The notes beneath the pieces were generated by a model. The model saw only the letters and a program-made list of their open reading frames with translations, searched no databases and had not been told where the DNA came from. A program made the position numbers and the translations under genes. This document shows positions 33,743 through 43,362 of a stretch of DNA of 64,000 bases, piece by piece (the stretch's first letter is position 1; the number at the start of each line of letters is the position of its first letter). The stretch lies in the NCBI GenBank assembly GCA_029243605.1, contig JAQWRT010000030.1, forward strand, positions 124,001 to 188,000, given 5' to 3'. Source of the stretch: Myxococcota bacterium. Its GTDB lineage: Bacteria; Myxococcota_A; UBA9160; UBA4427.

Positions 33743-35624
33743 CGATGACATCATCGTCGGCACCCGAATCGCCCGCCGCCGGCTCGCCGGCCGGGTCCGC
33801 TTCTGCCTCTGCCGCAGACTCCGCCTTGTAGAGCGTCTCGGCGAGTTTGTGCAATTCGGCCTCGAGTTGCTGGTTCGCCGCGTCGATCCGAGTGGCCTCG
33901 TTGCTCTCGAGATCCTTCTTCGCCGACTCGATCACGCCCTGCAGCGGAGCCTTGTCACTGTCGCTGAGTTTCTCGGCATTGTCCGAGAGCATCTTCTCCG
34001 CCTGGTAGATCATGCTGTCGAGTTGATTGTGCTTCTCGATCTCATCGCGGCGTTCGGTGTCCTGGCTCGCATTGGCCTCGGCGTCATGAACCATCTTGCC
34101 GATCTCTTCTTCGGAAAGTCCACCACTGCCCTCGATCCGGATCGACTGATCCTTCCCCGAAGCCTTGTCCGTCGCCGTCACGGACAGAATGCCGTTCGAG
34201 TCGATGTCGAAGGTCACTTCGACCTGGGGAATACCCCGCGGTGCGGGAGGAATCCCATCGAGGATGAAGCGCCCGATTTCCCGATTGTCCGCCGCCATTT
34301 CCCGCTCACCCTGGAGCACTCTGATCTCGACCTGAGGCTGATTATCCGCCGCGGTGGAGAATACATTCTGGGCCCGGGTGGGAATGGTGGTGTTGCGCTC
34401 GATCAGCTTGGTGGTCACGCCGCCAAGGGTTTCGATGCCCAATGAAAGCGGCGTAACATCCAGCAATAGAACGTCTTTTACGTCTCCTGCGAGGACGCCA
34501 CCCTGAATCGCGGCCCCCACGGCGACGACCTCGTCGGGGTTGACCGTCTGGTTGGGCTCCTTGCCGAAAAGCTCCTGAACTCGCTGCCTCACCAGGGGCA
34601 CACGGGTCGAACCCCCGACGAGCACCACTTCGTTGATCTCCGAGGCCTTGAGTCCTGCATCCTTCAGCGCTTGGCGACAGGGCTCCAGCGTCCGCTCGAC
34701 AAGATCGTCGATCAGTTGCTCGAACTTCGCACGCGTCAGCTTCAGGGTAAGGTGCTTGGGCCCGGTCTGATCCGCCGTGATATAGGGAAGATTGATGTCG
34801 CTGGATTGAGCGGTGGAGAGTTCCATCTTCGCCTTCTCAGCGGCTTCCCTGAGTCGCTGGATCGCCATGGGGTCCTGGGTCAAATCGATCCCTTGGTCCT
34901 TCTTGAATTCCTCGACGAGGTAGTCAATCACGCGCTGGTCGAGATTATCTCCACCGAGATGCGTGTCACCGTTCGTCGACTTCACCTCGACCACGTTCTC
35001 GCCGACTTCGAGGATCGAGACGTCGAAGGTTCCGCCACCGAAATCGTAAACGGCGATCTTCTCGTCCTCTTTCTTGTCGAGCCCGTAAGCGAGAGCTGCA
35101 GCCGTCGGCTCGTTGATGATTCGTTTGACATCGAGGCCGGCGATTTTGCCGGCATCCTTTGTCGCCTGGCGCTGGGAGTCGTTGAAGTAAGCAGGAACAG
35201 TGATGACCGCTCCCGTCACTTCGGAGCCCAGATGGGCCTCTGCCGACGCCTTCAGCTTGGCGAGAGTCATCGCCGATATTTCCTGGGGCGTGTACTTCTT
35301 CCCGTCGATCTCCACCGCCACGCTGTCGTCTTTGCCCGGCACGATCTTGTAGGGGACCAACCGAATCTCTTCGGGCACCTCAGAGAGTCGGCGCCCGACG
35401 AAACGTTTCACCGAGTAGACGGTCTTCTCGGGATTCGTCACCGATTGCCGCTTGGCGATGGCCCCGACCAAGCGCTCGCCGTCGTCTGAGAATCCCACCA
35501 CCGAGGGAGTCGTTCGCCCGCCCTCCTCGTTTGCGATGACCGTGGGCTGGCCGCCCTCCATCACGGCGACCACCGAGTTGGTGGTCCCGAGGTCGATCCC
35601 AATTACTTTGCCTGAATCCGCCAT
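33708..35624 (-). CDS. dnaK: Chaperone DnaK (Hsp70)
   Basis: 638 residues, full length. ATP-dependent chaperone for folding and stress protection. The ATPase domain shows [17 protein letters not shown] (7-23), [41 protein letters not shown] and [12 protein letters not shown]; the substrate domain shows [17 protein letters not shown] and the linker before it; the helical lid leads to an acidic disordered tail with [12 protein letters not shown], the bacterial DnaK C-terminal motif. AAGGAAAT precedes the ATG by about 8 bases. No grpE or dnaJ adjoins; the partners downstream are hsp20, lon, an OmpA lipoprotein and glycerate kinase. No CIRCE element is seen upstream. Confidence 0.98.
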   Translation of the reverse strand: MADSGKVIGIDLGTTNSVVAVMEGGQPTVIANEEGGRTTPSVVGFSDDGERLVGAIAKRQSVTNPEKTVYSVKRFVGRRLSEVPEEIRLVPYKIVPGKDDSVAVEIDGKKYTPQEISAMTLAKLKASAEAHLGSEVTGAVITVPAYFNDSQRQATKDAGKIAGLDVKRIINEPTAAALAYGLDKKEDEKIAVYDFGGGTFDVSILEVGENVVEVKSTNGDTHLGGDNLDQRVIDYLVEEFKKDQGIDLTQDPMAIQRLREAAEKAKMELSTAQSSDINLPYITADQTGPKHLTLKLTRAKFEQLIDDLVERTLEPCRQALKDAGLKASEINEVVLVGGSTRVPLVRQRVQELFGKEPNQTVNPDEVVAVGAAIQGGVLAGDVKDVLLLDVTPLSLGIETLGGVTTKLIERNTTIPTRAQNVFSTAADNQPQVEIRVLQGEREMAADNREIGRFILDGIPPAPRGIPQVEVTFDIDSNGILSVTATDKASGKDQSIRIEGSGGLSEEEIGKMVHDAEANASQDTERRDEIEKHNQLDSMIYQAEKMLSDNAEKLSDSDKAPLQGVIESAKKDLESNEATRIDAANQQLEAELHKLAETLYKAESAAEAEADPAGEPAAGDSGADDDVIDAEYTEEKDNS

Positions 35625-36253
35625 ATCGACTTATTTCCTTCCGTAAATCGGGTCCGCACCGGTCCGGTGACCTGAGCGCAGGCCCAAATAAAATAGTGTT
35701 TTAAAGAGTTCTCGGGCGCGCCCACCCTCGGCAATCCGCCGATTGGAGCCGCGCCTTTCCAAGACGAGAGCAAAGGTTGGAGCGAAGCGGCCTTTGTCAA
35801 CTTCCAGAGCGAATTTCACCGCCATGAAATTCAAATTGCCGTCGCGGGGGTCGATTCCCCGTGGGGATTTCGCATTTCGGGGCGCCTCCGGAAACGGATC
35901 CGGGGCGCGCGGGTACCCACTCTGGATGCCCGGCAACCCGAACCCGATGCGAATCCCAAGCGACGCCAAAGAAGTCCCGAATGCCCAGTAACCTTTTGAA
36001 ATTACGGGGCGTTTCTCTTGGATCGATGCGCTCGGGGGGCTATGTTGCAGCCGCCCACCGGTGCGGACGTGTACCGATGGGCGAAGAGACGAGTCCGAGA
36101 CCCTCATGGGGGAGAGCCTCGGACAGTTCGACCGTGGACCGAACCCTGGAGAGACGCGGGGCGGCCCAGGGGCCGGCGAGCGTGACGATGGGTTCCACCC
36201 GCCGTGCGGAATCCGCGCGAGACGGACTGAATTAGGGGGGAGACAGCCAGGGA
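35625..36253. other. Divergent intergenic region between dnaK and gspC, no gene seen
   Basis: About 630 bases, the longest gene-free stretch here. On the dnaK side an AT-rich run (35683-35705, containing AAATAAAATAGTGTTTTAAAG) probably holds the dnaK promoter, but no exact sigma-32 or CIRCE match was found. The part near gspC holds another AT-rich island at about 35990-36005 and a small hairpin GGCTATGTTGCAGCC (36038-36052). Open frames here lack protein character and are shadows. No tRNA or known riboswitch could be confirmed. Confidence 0.5.
35657..35669. promoter_or_regulatory. 13-base palindrome CACCGGTCCGGTG in the dnaK leader
   Basis: Perfect 6+1+6 palindrome 33-45 bases upstream of the dnaK start codon, between the AT-rich promoter region and the ribosome binding site. 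It may be an operator or an mRNA hairpin; function unknown. Confidence 0.3.
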
Positions 36254-37168
36254 ATGTCCATTCTAGGCATCCGCGTGGCCAACCTGCTGCTCTTCTCGTT
36301 GAGCTGTTATCTCGTGGCCGACATCATCAACCGGGTGGGCGCCTTCGCGCTAATCCCGGAGGGGCAGTCCTTGGCCGCGGTCGCGCCTCCGGCCGCTCCC
36401 ACCGCCCTGCCGTGGTCGAAGCGGCAAATGATCCTCGATCGCAACCTCTTCGGCGCTCAAGTGGTGGAGGAACAGGCCCTCGAGGAGCCGGAACCCGAAG
36501 AGGATCTCCAGAAGACACGCCTCCCGCTCAGGCTGCTCGGCACCGTCGCCTCGGAGGATAATGTCGTGGCCAGCGCCGCCATCGAGAATACCCAGGACCG
36601 GCTGCATCAAGTGGTCCGCACAGGTCATACCCTGAACAAATTCTCGGACGTCGTGGTCGCACGCATCGAACGCGGCCGTGTGGTTCTGCAGAATGGAGCT
36701 CAGCGCGAGGAACTCCTGCTCGATCCCAATGGCCCCTCCCTGCCCTCTCCCATCGTTTCGAAGCGGGCCAGCCCCCGGGCCAGCCGTCGACGCGCTTCAC
36801 CTCCCGCCAGGCCAAACGTCCAGGACCGACTCGCAGAGATGGTGAGCAGCGGAGCCGGCCAGGGCGCAGCGGCGCTTCTGGGCCAGGCCCGAATCCTCCC
36901 GAAATACCAGTCCGGGAAGATGAAGGGGATCGAGCTGAGCCAGATCAAGGCCGATAGCCTTTTTGAAAAAATCGGGTTGATCGACGGAGACGTCATCACG
37001 TCGATCAACGGGCTCCTCATCGACGACCCCACCGCACAGCAGAAACTTCTGGGCGCCTTCACCGGCTCCGAAGAATTGGTTGCCGAAGTCACAGCGGCCG
37101 ATGGAACAACGCGCCAGATCCAAGCCGATGCATCACTGATCAGCAGCATGATGTCGGGAGGCCAGTAG
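36254..37168 (+). CDS. gspC: Type II secretion protein GspC
   Basis: 304 residues. GspC is the inner-membrane clamp that links the assembly platform to the GspD secretin in the outer membrane. One N-terminal membrane helix (about 5-25), a flexible Pro-rich stretch, the HR domain (about 60-150: RNLFGAQ, LPLRLLGTVAS, ARIERGRVVLQNG), a basic linker, and a C-terminal PDZ-like domain (about 210-300: GQARILPKYQSGKMKGIEL, LIDGDVITSINGLLIDD). First gene of the gspC-N operon, with no other gsp genes upstream. Confidence 0.93.
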   Translation: MSILGIRVANLLLFSLSCYLVADIINRVGAFALIPEGQSLAAVAPPAAPTALPWSKRQMILDRNLFGAQVVEEQALEEPEPEEDLQKTRLPLRLLGTVASEDNVVASAAIENTQDRLHQVVRTGHTLNKFSDVVVARIERGRVVLQNGAQREELLLDPNGPSLPSPIVSKRASPRASRRRASPPARPNVQDRLAEMVSSGAGQGAAALLGQARILPKYQSGKMKGIELSQIKADSLFEKIGLIDGDVITSINGLLIDDPTAQQKLLGAFTGSEELVAEVTAADGTTRQIQADASLISSMMSGGQ

Positions 37169-37185
37169 AGCCCGTGGAGGAAGTA

Positions 37186-39726
37186 ATGCGGAGGTTGAGC
37201 GTCCTTAGGAGCCCCATCGCGATGTGGCTCGCTGCCATGTGTCTGCTGCCCTACCTGGCCATTGCCCAGGAGCGCGGCACCACCTCGCCTTCGGACAAGC
37301 GATTCAGTGAAGGGAGCGAGCTTGTCCAGCTCGACTTCAAGGATGTCGAACTCGCTGCGGTCATCGAAACCATCGCACGAATCACGGGTCGCAACTTCAT
37401 CTACGACGACCGGGTACGCGGCCGAGTCACAATCGTCTCCCCTTCGGAAGTCAGCGTCGACCAAGCCTTCGCCGTTTTCGAATCCGTCCTGAAGATCAAG
37501 GGTTTTACCGCGGTTCCCGGGCCGGGCGGGGTTCTCAAAATCGTCCCCGTGCGAGACGCGAAGGAATCGAGCATCGAGACGATCAAGGACAATCGGCCGA
37601 GCCCGAACAGGGATTCGTTTGTCACCCGGCTGGTCCCCTTGCTCTATATCGATGCCGAAGCCATCACGAACACCATCAAGCCCTTGGTTTCCAAAGACGC
37701 GTCCATGGTCGCCTACGCCCCGACAAATACGATCATCCTTACGGATACCGAGGCCAATATTCGCCGATTGCTCTCGATCCTTGAAGCCATCGACATCAAA
37801 ACCTACAAGGAAGAACTCGCGGTTCTCAAGATTCAATACGCCGACGCGAACACCCTTGGCGAACAAATTTCGGAGATCTACGGGGCGTCGGTCTCATCCA
37901 CCGGGGGCCCGGGCTCAGCCGCACGTTCACGCCGGAGCTCTTCACGCCGGGCCAACGCAACGCCAGTTACACCCGCCACCAATGGCTCCCCTGAATCAAA
38001 GGTCCGAATCATGACCGACGAGCGGACCAACTCTCTGCTCGTTCTCGCTTCTCGAACATCTCTTGTCGACATCAGGGACCTCGTCCGCAAACTCGATGTT
38101 CCGCTGGTGGGCGGTGGACGTATTCACGTCTACTACCTCAGCCACGCCGACTCCGAGGAATTGGCCTCCACCCTCTCCAGCATGCTCTCGGGGCAAGAAA
38201 GATCCTCACCGACCCCGGGGCGCACCGGCGCTGCCGGAGGACAGGTTCAGAATCTCAGGTCCCAGGTCACAGCCCTCGCCGAAGGGATCACCCTCAGCCC
38301 GGACCCCGCAACCAACTCGCTGGTGATCCAGGCGAGCAAAGAGGCCTACGAGGCCCTCGTCGCCGTCATTCAGCAGCTCGATATCCCGCGGCCCCAGGTC
38401 TTGGTCGAGGCGCTGATCATCGAAGTCGATGTCACCGACGGGCTCGACCTTGGTGTCAACTGGACGATTAACGCCATCAACGGCGACCAGCAATTCTACT
38501 TCTCGACGGCGCAAGCCGCCGTAGGCGGATCCGCAGGAGACATCGCCGGGGTGATCAAGAGTGCCTTCGATGTGGGTGCCGACGGCATTACCCCCACCCA
38601 GACAGGCGCTAGCGGAACCAACTACGATGCCGTGATCCAGGCAGCCGCCAAGGACACCAACCTCAACGTCGTCTCCTCGCCCCATATCCTGACCTCCGAC
38701 AACGAGGAAGCGGAAATTCGGATCGGTAATAATATTCCGATCATTACCAGCCGGGTAAATTCCGCGACGGGCAACGCTTCTGGTTTGGCCAGTTCCGTCA
38801 ACGTCGAACGGCAGGATATCGGCGTGACCCTTCGAGTCACGCCGCAGATCAGCGAGGGCGACACCCTTCGACTGAAAATTTTCCAGGAACTCACCGACAT
38901 CAACAGCGCCCTACAGGATGGCGTGGGCACTGCCGACGAGGTGGGCGTCGCGCTCTTCAATCGGCAAATCGACAACACCGTGGTCGTCAAAGATGGGGAA
39001 ACCGTGGTCGTCGGTGGTCTCATCAGCGATCGCTGGCAGAACGACGAGTTCAAGGTTCCGTTCCTCGGCGATATACCGGGGCTCGGCTGGGCATTCAAGA
39101 CCAGCAGTAAGGAACTCAGGAAGATCAACCTGCTTGTATTCCTTACGCCGCATATCGTCCGGAATGCCGCCGAGATGGAATACGAGACCATCCGCAAGCG
39201 AATGGATTTCGAGGCTGATCTCGGCGAGAACTACGGCACAGATCCGAACCCCGGCGAGGCCCTTACCAAAACCGACGGGATCGTCGACAAGGGGATCAAC
39301 CCCGCCTTCGACGCCCTCCGGGAGCATTCAGGCCGCTACTCTCCCCAGCGCCGCAAGCAGCTTGAAGCACAAATTCGAGATGAGGAGCGCCTCGCCAAGC
39401 AGATTGCCACCGAGGAAACGACTCGTTCTGCCTATGGCCTGCGCGTCAAGCTCTTCGACAACGAAAAAGACGCCGCTGCCGCTCTGGTCGAGCTCATCGA
39501 CGCGGGCTACGACGGATCCGTCATGTCGAGCAACGCGGGCGGGCGGGTGGTCTACGAGTTGCTGACCGGACCCTACGCGGACCTAAAGACGGCCAAGGCT
39601 CAGGCCGAAGTGTTGTCTAAGGTCTACAATTTCAACCCCGTAGTCACTCTCCTCCAAACAGGTGAGACGGGGACGGAATCCCAGAAACCAGCCGCGACCG
39701 GAGACTCCGGCGGAGGAAATCCATGA
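37186..39726 (+). CDS. gspD: Type II secretion secretin GspD with C-terminal SPOR-like domain
   Basis: 846 residues from ATG 37186 (GGAGG 6 bases upstream; a GTG at 37174 is also in frame). The signal peptide ends near AIAQ (residue about 26). Periplasmic N0-N3 domains follow (FKDVELAAVIETIARITGRNF, then N1-N3 with LDVPLVGGGRIHVYYL), then the secretin barrel with VLVEALIIEVDV, VSSPHILTSDNEEA and VPFLGDIPGLGWAFK. After the usual secretin end (VFLTPHIVRN) about 185 residues continue; residues about 750-825 (AYGLRVKLFDNEKDAAAAL, YELLTGPYADLKTAKAQAEVL) fit a SPOR fold that binds denuded peptidoglycan. This extension is unusual for GspD. Overlaps gspE (ATGA). Confidence 0.93.
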   Translation: MRRLSVLRSPIAMWLAAMCLLPYLAIAQERGTTSPSDKRFSEGSELVQLDFKDVELAAVIETIARITGRNFIYDDRVRGRVTIVSPSEVSVDQAFAVFESVLKIKGFTAVPGPGGVLKIVPVRDAKESSIETIKDNRPSPNRDSFVTRLVPLLYIDAEAITNTIKPLVSKDASMVAYAPTNTIILTDTEANIRRLLSILEAIDIKTYKEELAVLKIQYADANTLGEQISEIYGASVSSTGGPGSAARSRRSSSRRANATPVTPATNGSPESKVRIMTDERTNSLLVLASRTSLVDIRDLVRKLDVPLVGGGRIHVYYLSHADSEELASTLSSMLSGQERSSPTPGRTGAAGGQVQNLRSQVTALAEGITLSPDPATNSLVIQASKEAYEALVAVIQQLDIPRPQVLVEALIIEVDVTDGLDLGVNWTINAINGDQQFYFSTAQAAVGGSAGDIAGVIKSAFDVGADGITPTQTGASGTNYDAVIQAAAKDTNLNVVSSPHILTSDNEEAEIRIGNNIPIITSRVNSATGNASGLASSVNVERQDIGVTLRVTPQISEGDTLRLKIFQELTDINSALQDGVGTADEVGVALFNRQIDNTVVVKDGETVVVGGLISDRWQNDEFKVPFLGDIPGLGWAFKTSSKELRKINLLVFLTPHIVRNAAEMEYETIRKRMDFEADLGENYGTDPNPGEALTKTDGIVDKGINPAFDALREHSGRYSPQRRKQLEAQIRDEERLAKQIATEETTRSAYGLRVKLFDNEKDAAAALVELIDAGYDGSVMSSNAGGRVVYELLTGPYADLKTAKAQAEVLSKVYNFNPVVTLLQTGETGTESQKPAATGDSGGGNP

Positions 39727-41465
39727 CTGACCCGGCCCAGCGAGGTCAACTCGACCTGGGCGAGGTCCTCCTGCAGAACTCCCGCCTGGAACCCGAGCAA
39801 CTCGAAAAGGCTCGACTTCGTCAGCAGACGACCCAGGCTCGCCTCGGGGAGATCCTCGTCGACGAGGGAATATTGAATGCCGACGAGGTGCTCGCGGGCA
39901 CGGGAGAGCAGCTGGGTCTTGAGTTTCGTCAGTCCATCGCCGTGGGGGAGATCGACGAAGAACTGATCCACCACGTTCCGATTTCCTTTGCCAAGCAGCA
40001 CGGCGTACTGCCCCTTCATTTCAGCGAAGACGAGAACCTGCTGAAAGTCGCCACTTCCGACCCCTTCAATGCCTCCCCCCTCGACGATCTCCGAATCCTC
40101 TTCGGCGCGGCAGACGTCGAGATCGTGCTCTCCGGCCGGCGTTCCGTCACTTCGGCGATCAACGAGATCTACGATCGCGGCGCCGCCGAAACCGGCCAAT
40201 TAGCCGAAGAGGCCACCGACGACCTGGATGCCCTGGCCGACGAAGCCTCCCATGAGCCTCAGGATCTCCTCGAAGCCACCGACGACGCTCCAATCATTCG
40301 TCTGGTCAACTCGCTTCTGCAGCACGCTGTGAAGGAGAGAGCGAGCGATATCCACATCGAACCCTTCGAAAAAGAGATTCGCGTCCGCTTTCGTATCGAC
40401 GATGTCCTCTACGAACCGATGAAACCCCTGCCCCGCACCCTTCAGGCGAGCATCGCTTCGCGTATCAAGATCATGGGCAACCTCGACATCGCTGAAAAAC
40501 GCCTTCCCCAGGATGGTCGCATTCGCCTCAAGATCGCCGGACGCGATTACGACGTTCGCCTCTCCACAGTACCCGTCGCCTTCGGCGAAAGGCTGGTTCT
40601 CCGCCTGCTCCCGGACACCCAGACCCTGCTCAACCTCGAGTTGATTGGGTTCAACCAGGAACAGCGGCGCGTCCTCGAGCGGATCATCCGCCGACCGAAC
40701 GGGATCTTCCTCGTAACGGGACCGACCGGTAGCGGGAAGACCACGACTCTTCACGCCTGTCTCTCGGAAATCAACAATATCGACAAGAACATCATCACCA
40801 TCGAAGAACCCGTGGAAATCACGCAAAAGGGAATCAGCCAGATCGAGGTCAACCCAAAAATCAACCTGAGCTTTTCCACCGGCCTTCGAGCCATCCTTCG
40901 CCAGGACCCCAACGTCGTTCTCGTCGGTGAGATCCGGGACAAGGAAACGGCCGATATCGCGATCCAGGCATCGCTCACAGGCCACCTCGTGCTCTCCACG
41001 CTGCATACCAACGACGCCGCCAGCGCGATTACCCGCCTAGTGGATATGGGAGTCGAACCCTTCCTGGTCGGCTCCTCCCTGGTCGGGGTCCTCGCCCAGC
41101 GTCTGGTTCGAGTGCTCTGTACTCAGTGCCGCGAACCCTATACTCCCACGGGAGAGGAGTTGAAAGAGGCTGGCATCGAGGACCCGGGGACACCCCTCAC
41201 GCTCTATAAGGGCAAAGGCTGCGCGAACTGCGCCCATACCGGCTATCAGGGACGACTTGGCATTTTTGAACTGATGCTTGTCGAAGACTCGATTCGAGCC
41301 ATGGTTTCGAAGAACGTCGACTCCAAGACCATCAAGAAACAAGCAGTAAAGCAGGGAATGGGTACCCTCCGACAAGATGGGGCCCGGAAGGTATTGCAGG
41401 GAATCACGTCGATGGCCGAACTCCTGCGGGCAACCGAAGAAGAAGGTTCCATCGACCAGATCTGA
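39723..41465 (+). CDS. gspE: Type II secretion ATPase GspE
   Basis: 580 residues. The cytoplasmic ATPase that drives pseudopilus assembly. The N-terminal MshEN-like domain (about 5-150: LGEVLLQNSRLEPEQLEKA, AKQHGVLPLHFSED) contacts GspL; some MshEN domains bind cyclic di-GMP. The ATPase core shows Walker A GPTGSGKTT (about 333-341), Asp box, Walker B VGEIRDKETADIA, and His box HLVLSTLHTNDA. The tetracysteine zinc site is intact: CTQC followed by CANC. Starts with an overlap on gspD. Intact and likely active. Confidence 0.97.
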   Translation: MTDPAQRGQLDLGEVLLQNSRLEPEQLEKARLRQQTTQARLGEILVDEGILNADEVLAGTGEQLGLEFRQSIAVGEIDEELIHHVPISFAKQHGVLPLHFSEDENLLKVATSDPFNASPLDDLRILFGAADVEIVLSGRRSVTSAINEIYDRGAAETGQLAEEATDDLDALADEASHEPQDLLEATDDAPIIRLVNSLLQHAVKERASDIHIEPFEKEIRVRFRIDDVLYEPMKPLPRTLQASIASRIKIMGNLDIAEKRLPQDGRIRLKIAGRDYDVRLSTVPVAFGERLVLRLLPDTQTLLNLELIGFNQEQRRVLERIIRRPNGIFLVTGPTGSGKTTTLHACLSEINNIDKNIITIEEPVEITQKGISQIEVNPKINLSFSTGLRAILRQDPNVVLVGEIRDKETADIAIQASLTGHLVLSTLHTNDAASAITRLVDMGVEPFLVGSSLVGVLAQRLVRVLCTQCREPYTPTGEELKEAGIEDPGTPLTLYKGKGCANCAHTGYQGRLGIFELMLVEDSIRAMVSKNVDSKTIKKQAVKQGMGTLRQDGARKVLQGITSMAELLRATEEEGSIDQI

Positions 41466-41502
41466 CCTTCAGCCCGAGGTCGAGGCCAACCGAAATCTGA
41501 CG

Positions 41503-41530
41503 CGGGTCCAGACCAGACGGGCTGGACCCG
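41503..41530 (+). repeat. Perfect hairpin between gspE and gspF
   Basis: CGGGTCCAG (41503-41511) and CTGGACCCG (41522-41530) form a 9-bp stem around a 10-base loop in the 119-base gap, the largest gap in the operon. There is no U-tract. Likely an mRNA processing or stability element, or a partial terminator that sets gspE to gspF ratio (inference). Confidence 0.5.
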
Positions 41531-41584
41531 GCGAAAACGAATTGGGCCAGAGCGCCCGAAAAGCAGTCTATTGGAGCGCGGATC

Positions 41585-42814
41585 GTGCCGGTTTATTCCT
41601 ACAAAGGAGTCTCGGGCGGCGGTAAAACCGTCAAGGGGACCGTCAGCGCAGAGAGCATGCGGGCGGCTCGGGCACGCATGCGCATCGAGGGTGTATTCCT
41701 TACGCAGATCAAGGAATCGGATACCTCGGAAGGCTCGGCTGGTGAGGGCTCCGGTTCGAGTTTCAACTTCCAGTTCCCCACCCGAATCCCGCCGATTCAG
41801 TTGGCGATCGCGACTCGGCAGCTGGCGACCCTCGCCTCTGCCGGCATTCCCCTGGTCGAGTGCTTGAATGCCCTAGTCGAGCAGATTGAGCACGGCGGAT
41901 TGAAGGGTGTCTTCGCCCAAATCCGAGATCGCGTAAACGAAGGCTCATCTCTGGCCGATGCCATCTCGTCCACCGGAAAATTTGACAACCTCTACATCAG
42001 CATGGTCCGATCCGGTGAAGCCAGTGGTGCCCTGGGGACGGTTCTCAACCGAATCGCCGACTACCTCGAGGATCAGGTCCGGCTCGCGAGCAAACTCACT
42101 TCGATCTTTGTCTACCCCGCGGTCTTGCTCGGATTCGCCGTTCTCGTGGTCGCCATGCTCGTCACCGTGGTTCTGCCTCAGATCACCAACCTGCTCCTCT
42201 CTTTGGGCCAGGAATTGCCGTTCTACACGCGCATGGTCATCGGGGCCTCGGATTTCGCGCGCGACTGGTGGTGGGCCATCTTTGGGGCACTCGTGTTGGC
42301 CTCGGTCGGCTTCCGAGCCTTCAAGCGAACCGAGTCCGGTCGCGCCACCGTCGACCGAATCGTCCTCAAGCTCCCCCTCATGGGAAGAGTCGTCCGAGTC
42401 GTCGCCATCGCACGCTTTACTCGAACTCTTTCATCTCTGCTCTCCGGGGGGGTCGGCATCATCCAATCCCTCGACATTTCTCAACACGTCGCACGTAATT
42501 CTGTCATCGAAGAAGCCATCGCCAACGCCAGAACGAGCGTCCTGGAAGGCGCTTCTCTCGCCCAACCCCTGAGAGCGAGCGGCGAGTTCCCCCCCATGGT
42601 GATTACCATGGTGGAGGTCGGTGAACGCGCGGGCGATCTTGAATCCATGCTCGCCAAAGTCGCGGAAACCTACGACGAGCAGGTAGAAACCACTGTAACC
42701 CGACTTACCTCGCTCCTAGAGCCTCTACTGATTCTGGTCATGGTCGGAATCGTCCTCTTCATCATGATGGCAACACTGATGCCACTCATGTCCGTCACAA
42801 GCTCTCTTCAGTAA
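41585..42814 (+). CDS. gspF: Type II secretion inner-membrane platform protein GspF
   Basis: 409 residues from GTG 41585 (GGAG upstream). The polytopic platform protein that anchors GspE. The usual N-terminal VPVYSYKGVSGGGKTVKG is followed by two cytoplasmic T2SSF domains with PRI-like LATLASAGIPLVECLNAL and the second copy TLSSLLSGGVGIIQSLDI, and three membrane helices (about 178-200, 222-245, 375-400). The final helix TSLLEPLLILVMVGIVLFIM is well preserved. Intact. Confidence 0.96.
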   Translation: MPVYSYKGVSGGGKTVKGTVSAESMRAARARMRIEGVFLTQIKESDTSEGSAGEGSGSSFNFQFPTRIPPIQLAIATRQLATLASAGIPLVECLNALVEQIEHGGLKGVFAQIRDRVNEGSSLADAISSTGKFDNLYISMVRSGEASGALGTVLNRIADYLEDQVRLASKLTSIFVYPAVLLGFAVLVVAMLVTVVLPQITNLLLSLGQELPFYTRMVIGASDFARDWWWAIFGALVLASVGFRAFKRTESGRATVDRIVLKLPLMGRVVRVVAIARFTRTLSSLLSGGVGIIQSLDISQHVARNSVIEEAIANARTSVLEGASLAQPLRASGEFPPMVITMVEVGERAGDLESMLAKVAETYDEQVETTVTRLTSLLEPLLILVMVGIVLFIMMATLMPLMSVTSSLQ

Positions 42815-42879
42815 AATAAAAACCAAAAGAGGCGGACCGCCTGGAAACCGCCATCCACTCAAGTGGGGAGAAATAACGC

Positions 42880-43359
42880 ATGAACAAAGAATCTCGACGA
42901 GTACAAAACATGGCACGAGAGGCGGGCTTCAGCCTTCTTGAGATCATGGCCGTCGTCGTCATCATGGGCCTGCTTATGAGCATCATCGGGGTCAGCATTT
43001 CGGGGCAAATCGACAAGGCCCGCCTGGCCACGGCCAAGGCCCAGATCGCGCAACTCGAGAGCGCCCTCGAACTCTACCGGATGGACAACGGCCGTTACCC
43101 CACAACTTCCCAGGGTCTTTCCGCCCTGGTCCAGAAGCCCGCTGAGGCTCCGGAGCCCCGCAGTTACCCTCGTGGCGGGTATTTGTCCAAAGCCGACGCG
43201 CTCCTCGATCCGTGGCAAGAGCCCTTCCAGTACGCGTCTCCGGGCAACCACAACAGCCACGGCTTCGACCTCTGGACCCAGGGTGCCGACCAGGCTCCCG
43301 GCGGCGAGGAAGGCGACTCCGATATCGGCAACTGGGAAGCGGGAGTCACGGGAGCGTAG
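42880..43359 (+). CDS. gspG: Major pseudopilin GspG
   Basis: 159 residues. The prepilin leader is 15 residues and ends REAG before the FSLLEIMAVVVIMGLL helix, with Glu at +5. The body carries the GspG-type AKAQIAQLESALELYRMDNGRYPTT and a C-terminal calcium-binding-like loop GNHNSHGFDLWTQGAD. A GGGGAG lies before the ATG. It forms the pseudopilus shaft. Starts 65 bases after gspF. Confidence 0.96.
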   Translation: MNKESRRVQNMAREAGFSLLEIMAVVVIMGLLMSIIGVSISGQIDKARLATAKAQIAQLESALELYRMDNGRYPTTSQGLSALVQKPAEAPEPRSYPRGGYLSKADALLDPWQEPFQYASPGNHNSHGFDLWTQGADQAPGGEEGDSDIGNWEAGVTGA

Positions 43360-43362
43360 AAC

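Noticed and set aside
35640-35800. CIRCE element or clear sigma-32 promoter for dnaK
   Set aside because: No TTAGCACTC inverted repeat and no CTTGAAA/CCCCAT pair at proper spacing was found.
35845-35861. A T-arm-like sequence (CGGGG-GTCGATT-CCCCG) suggesting a tRNA upstream of dnaK
   Set aside because: First loop base is G instead of T, and no acceptor, D-arm or anticodon arm can be built around it.
35931-36060. Possible cyclic di-GMP (GEMM) riboswitch upstream of gspC
   Set aside because: Fragments such as GCGACGCCAAAG recall the core, but the GAAA tetraloop, its receptor and paired stems are not present.
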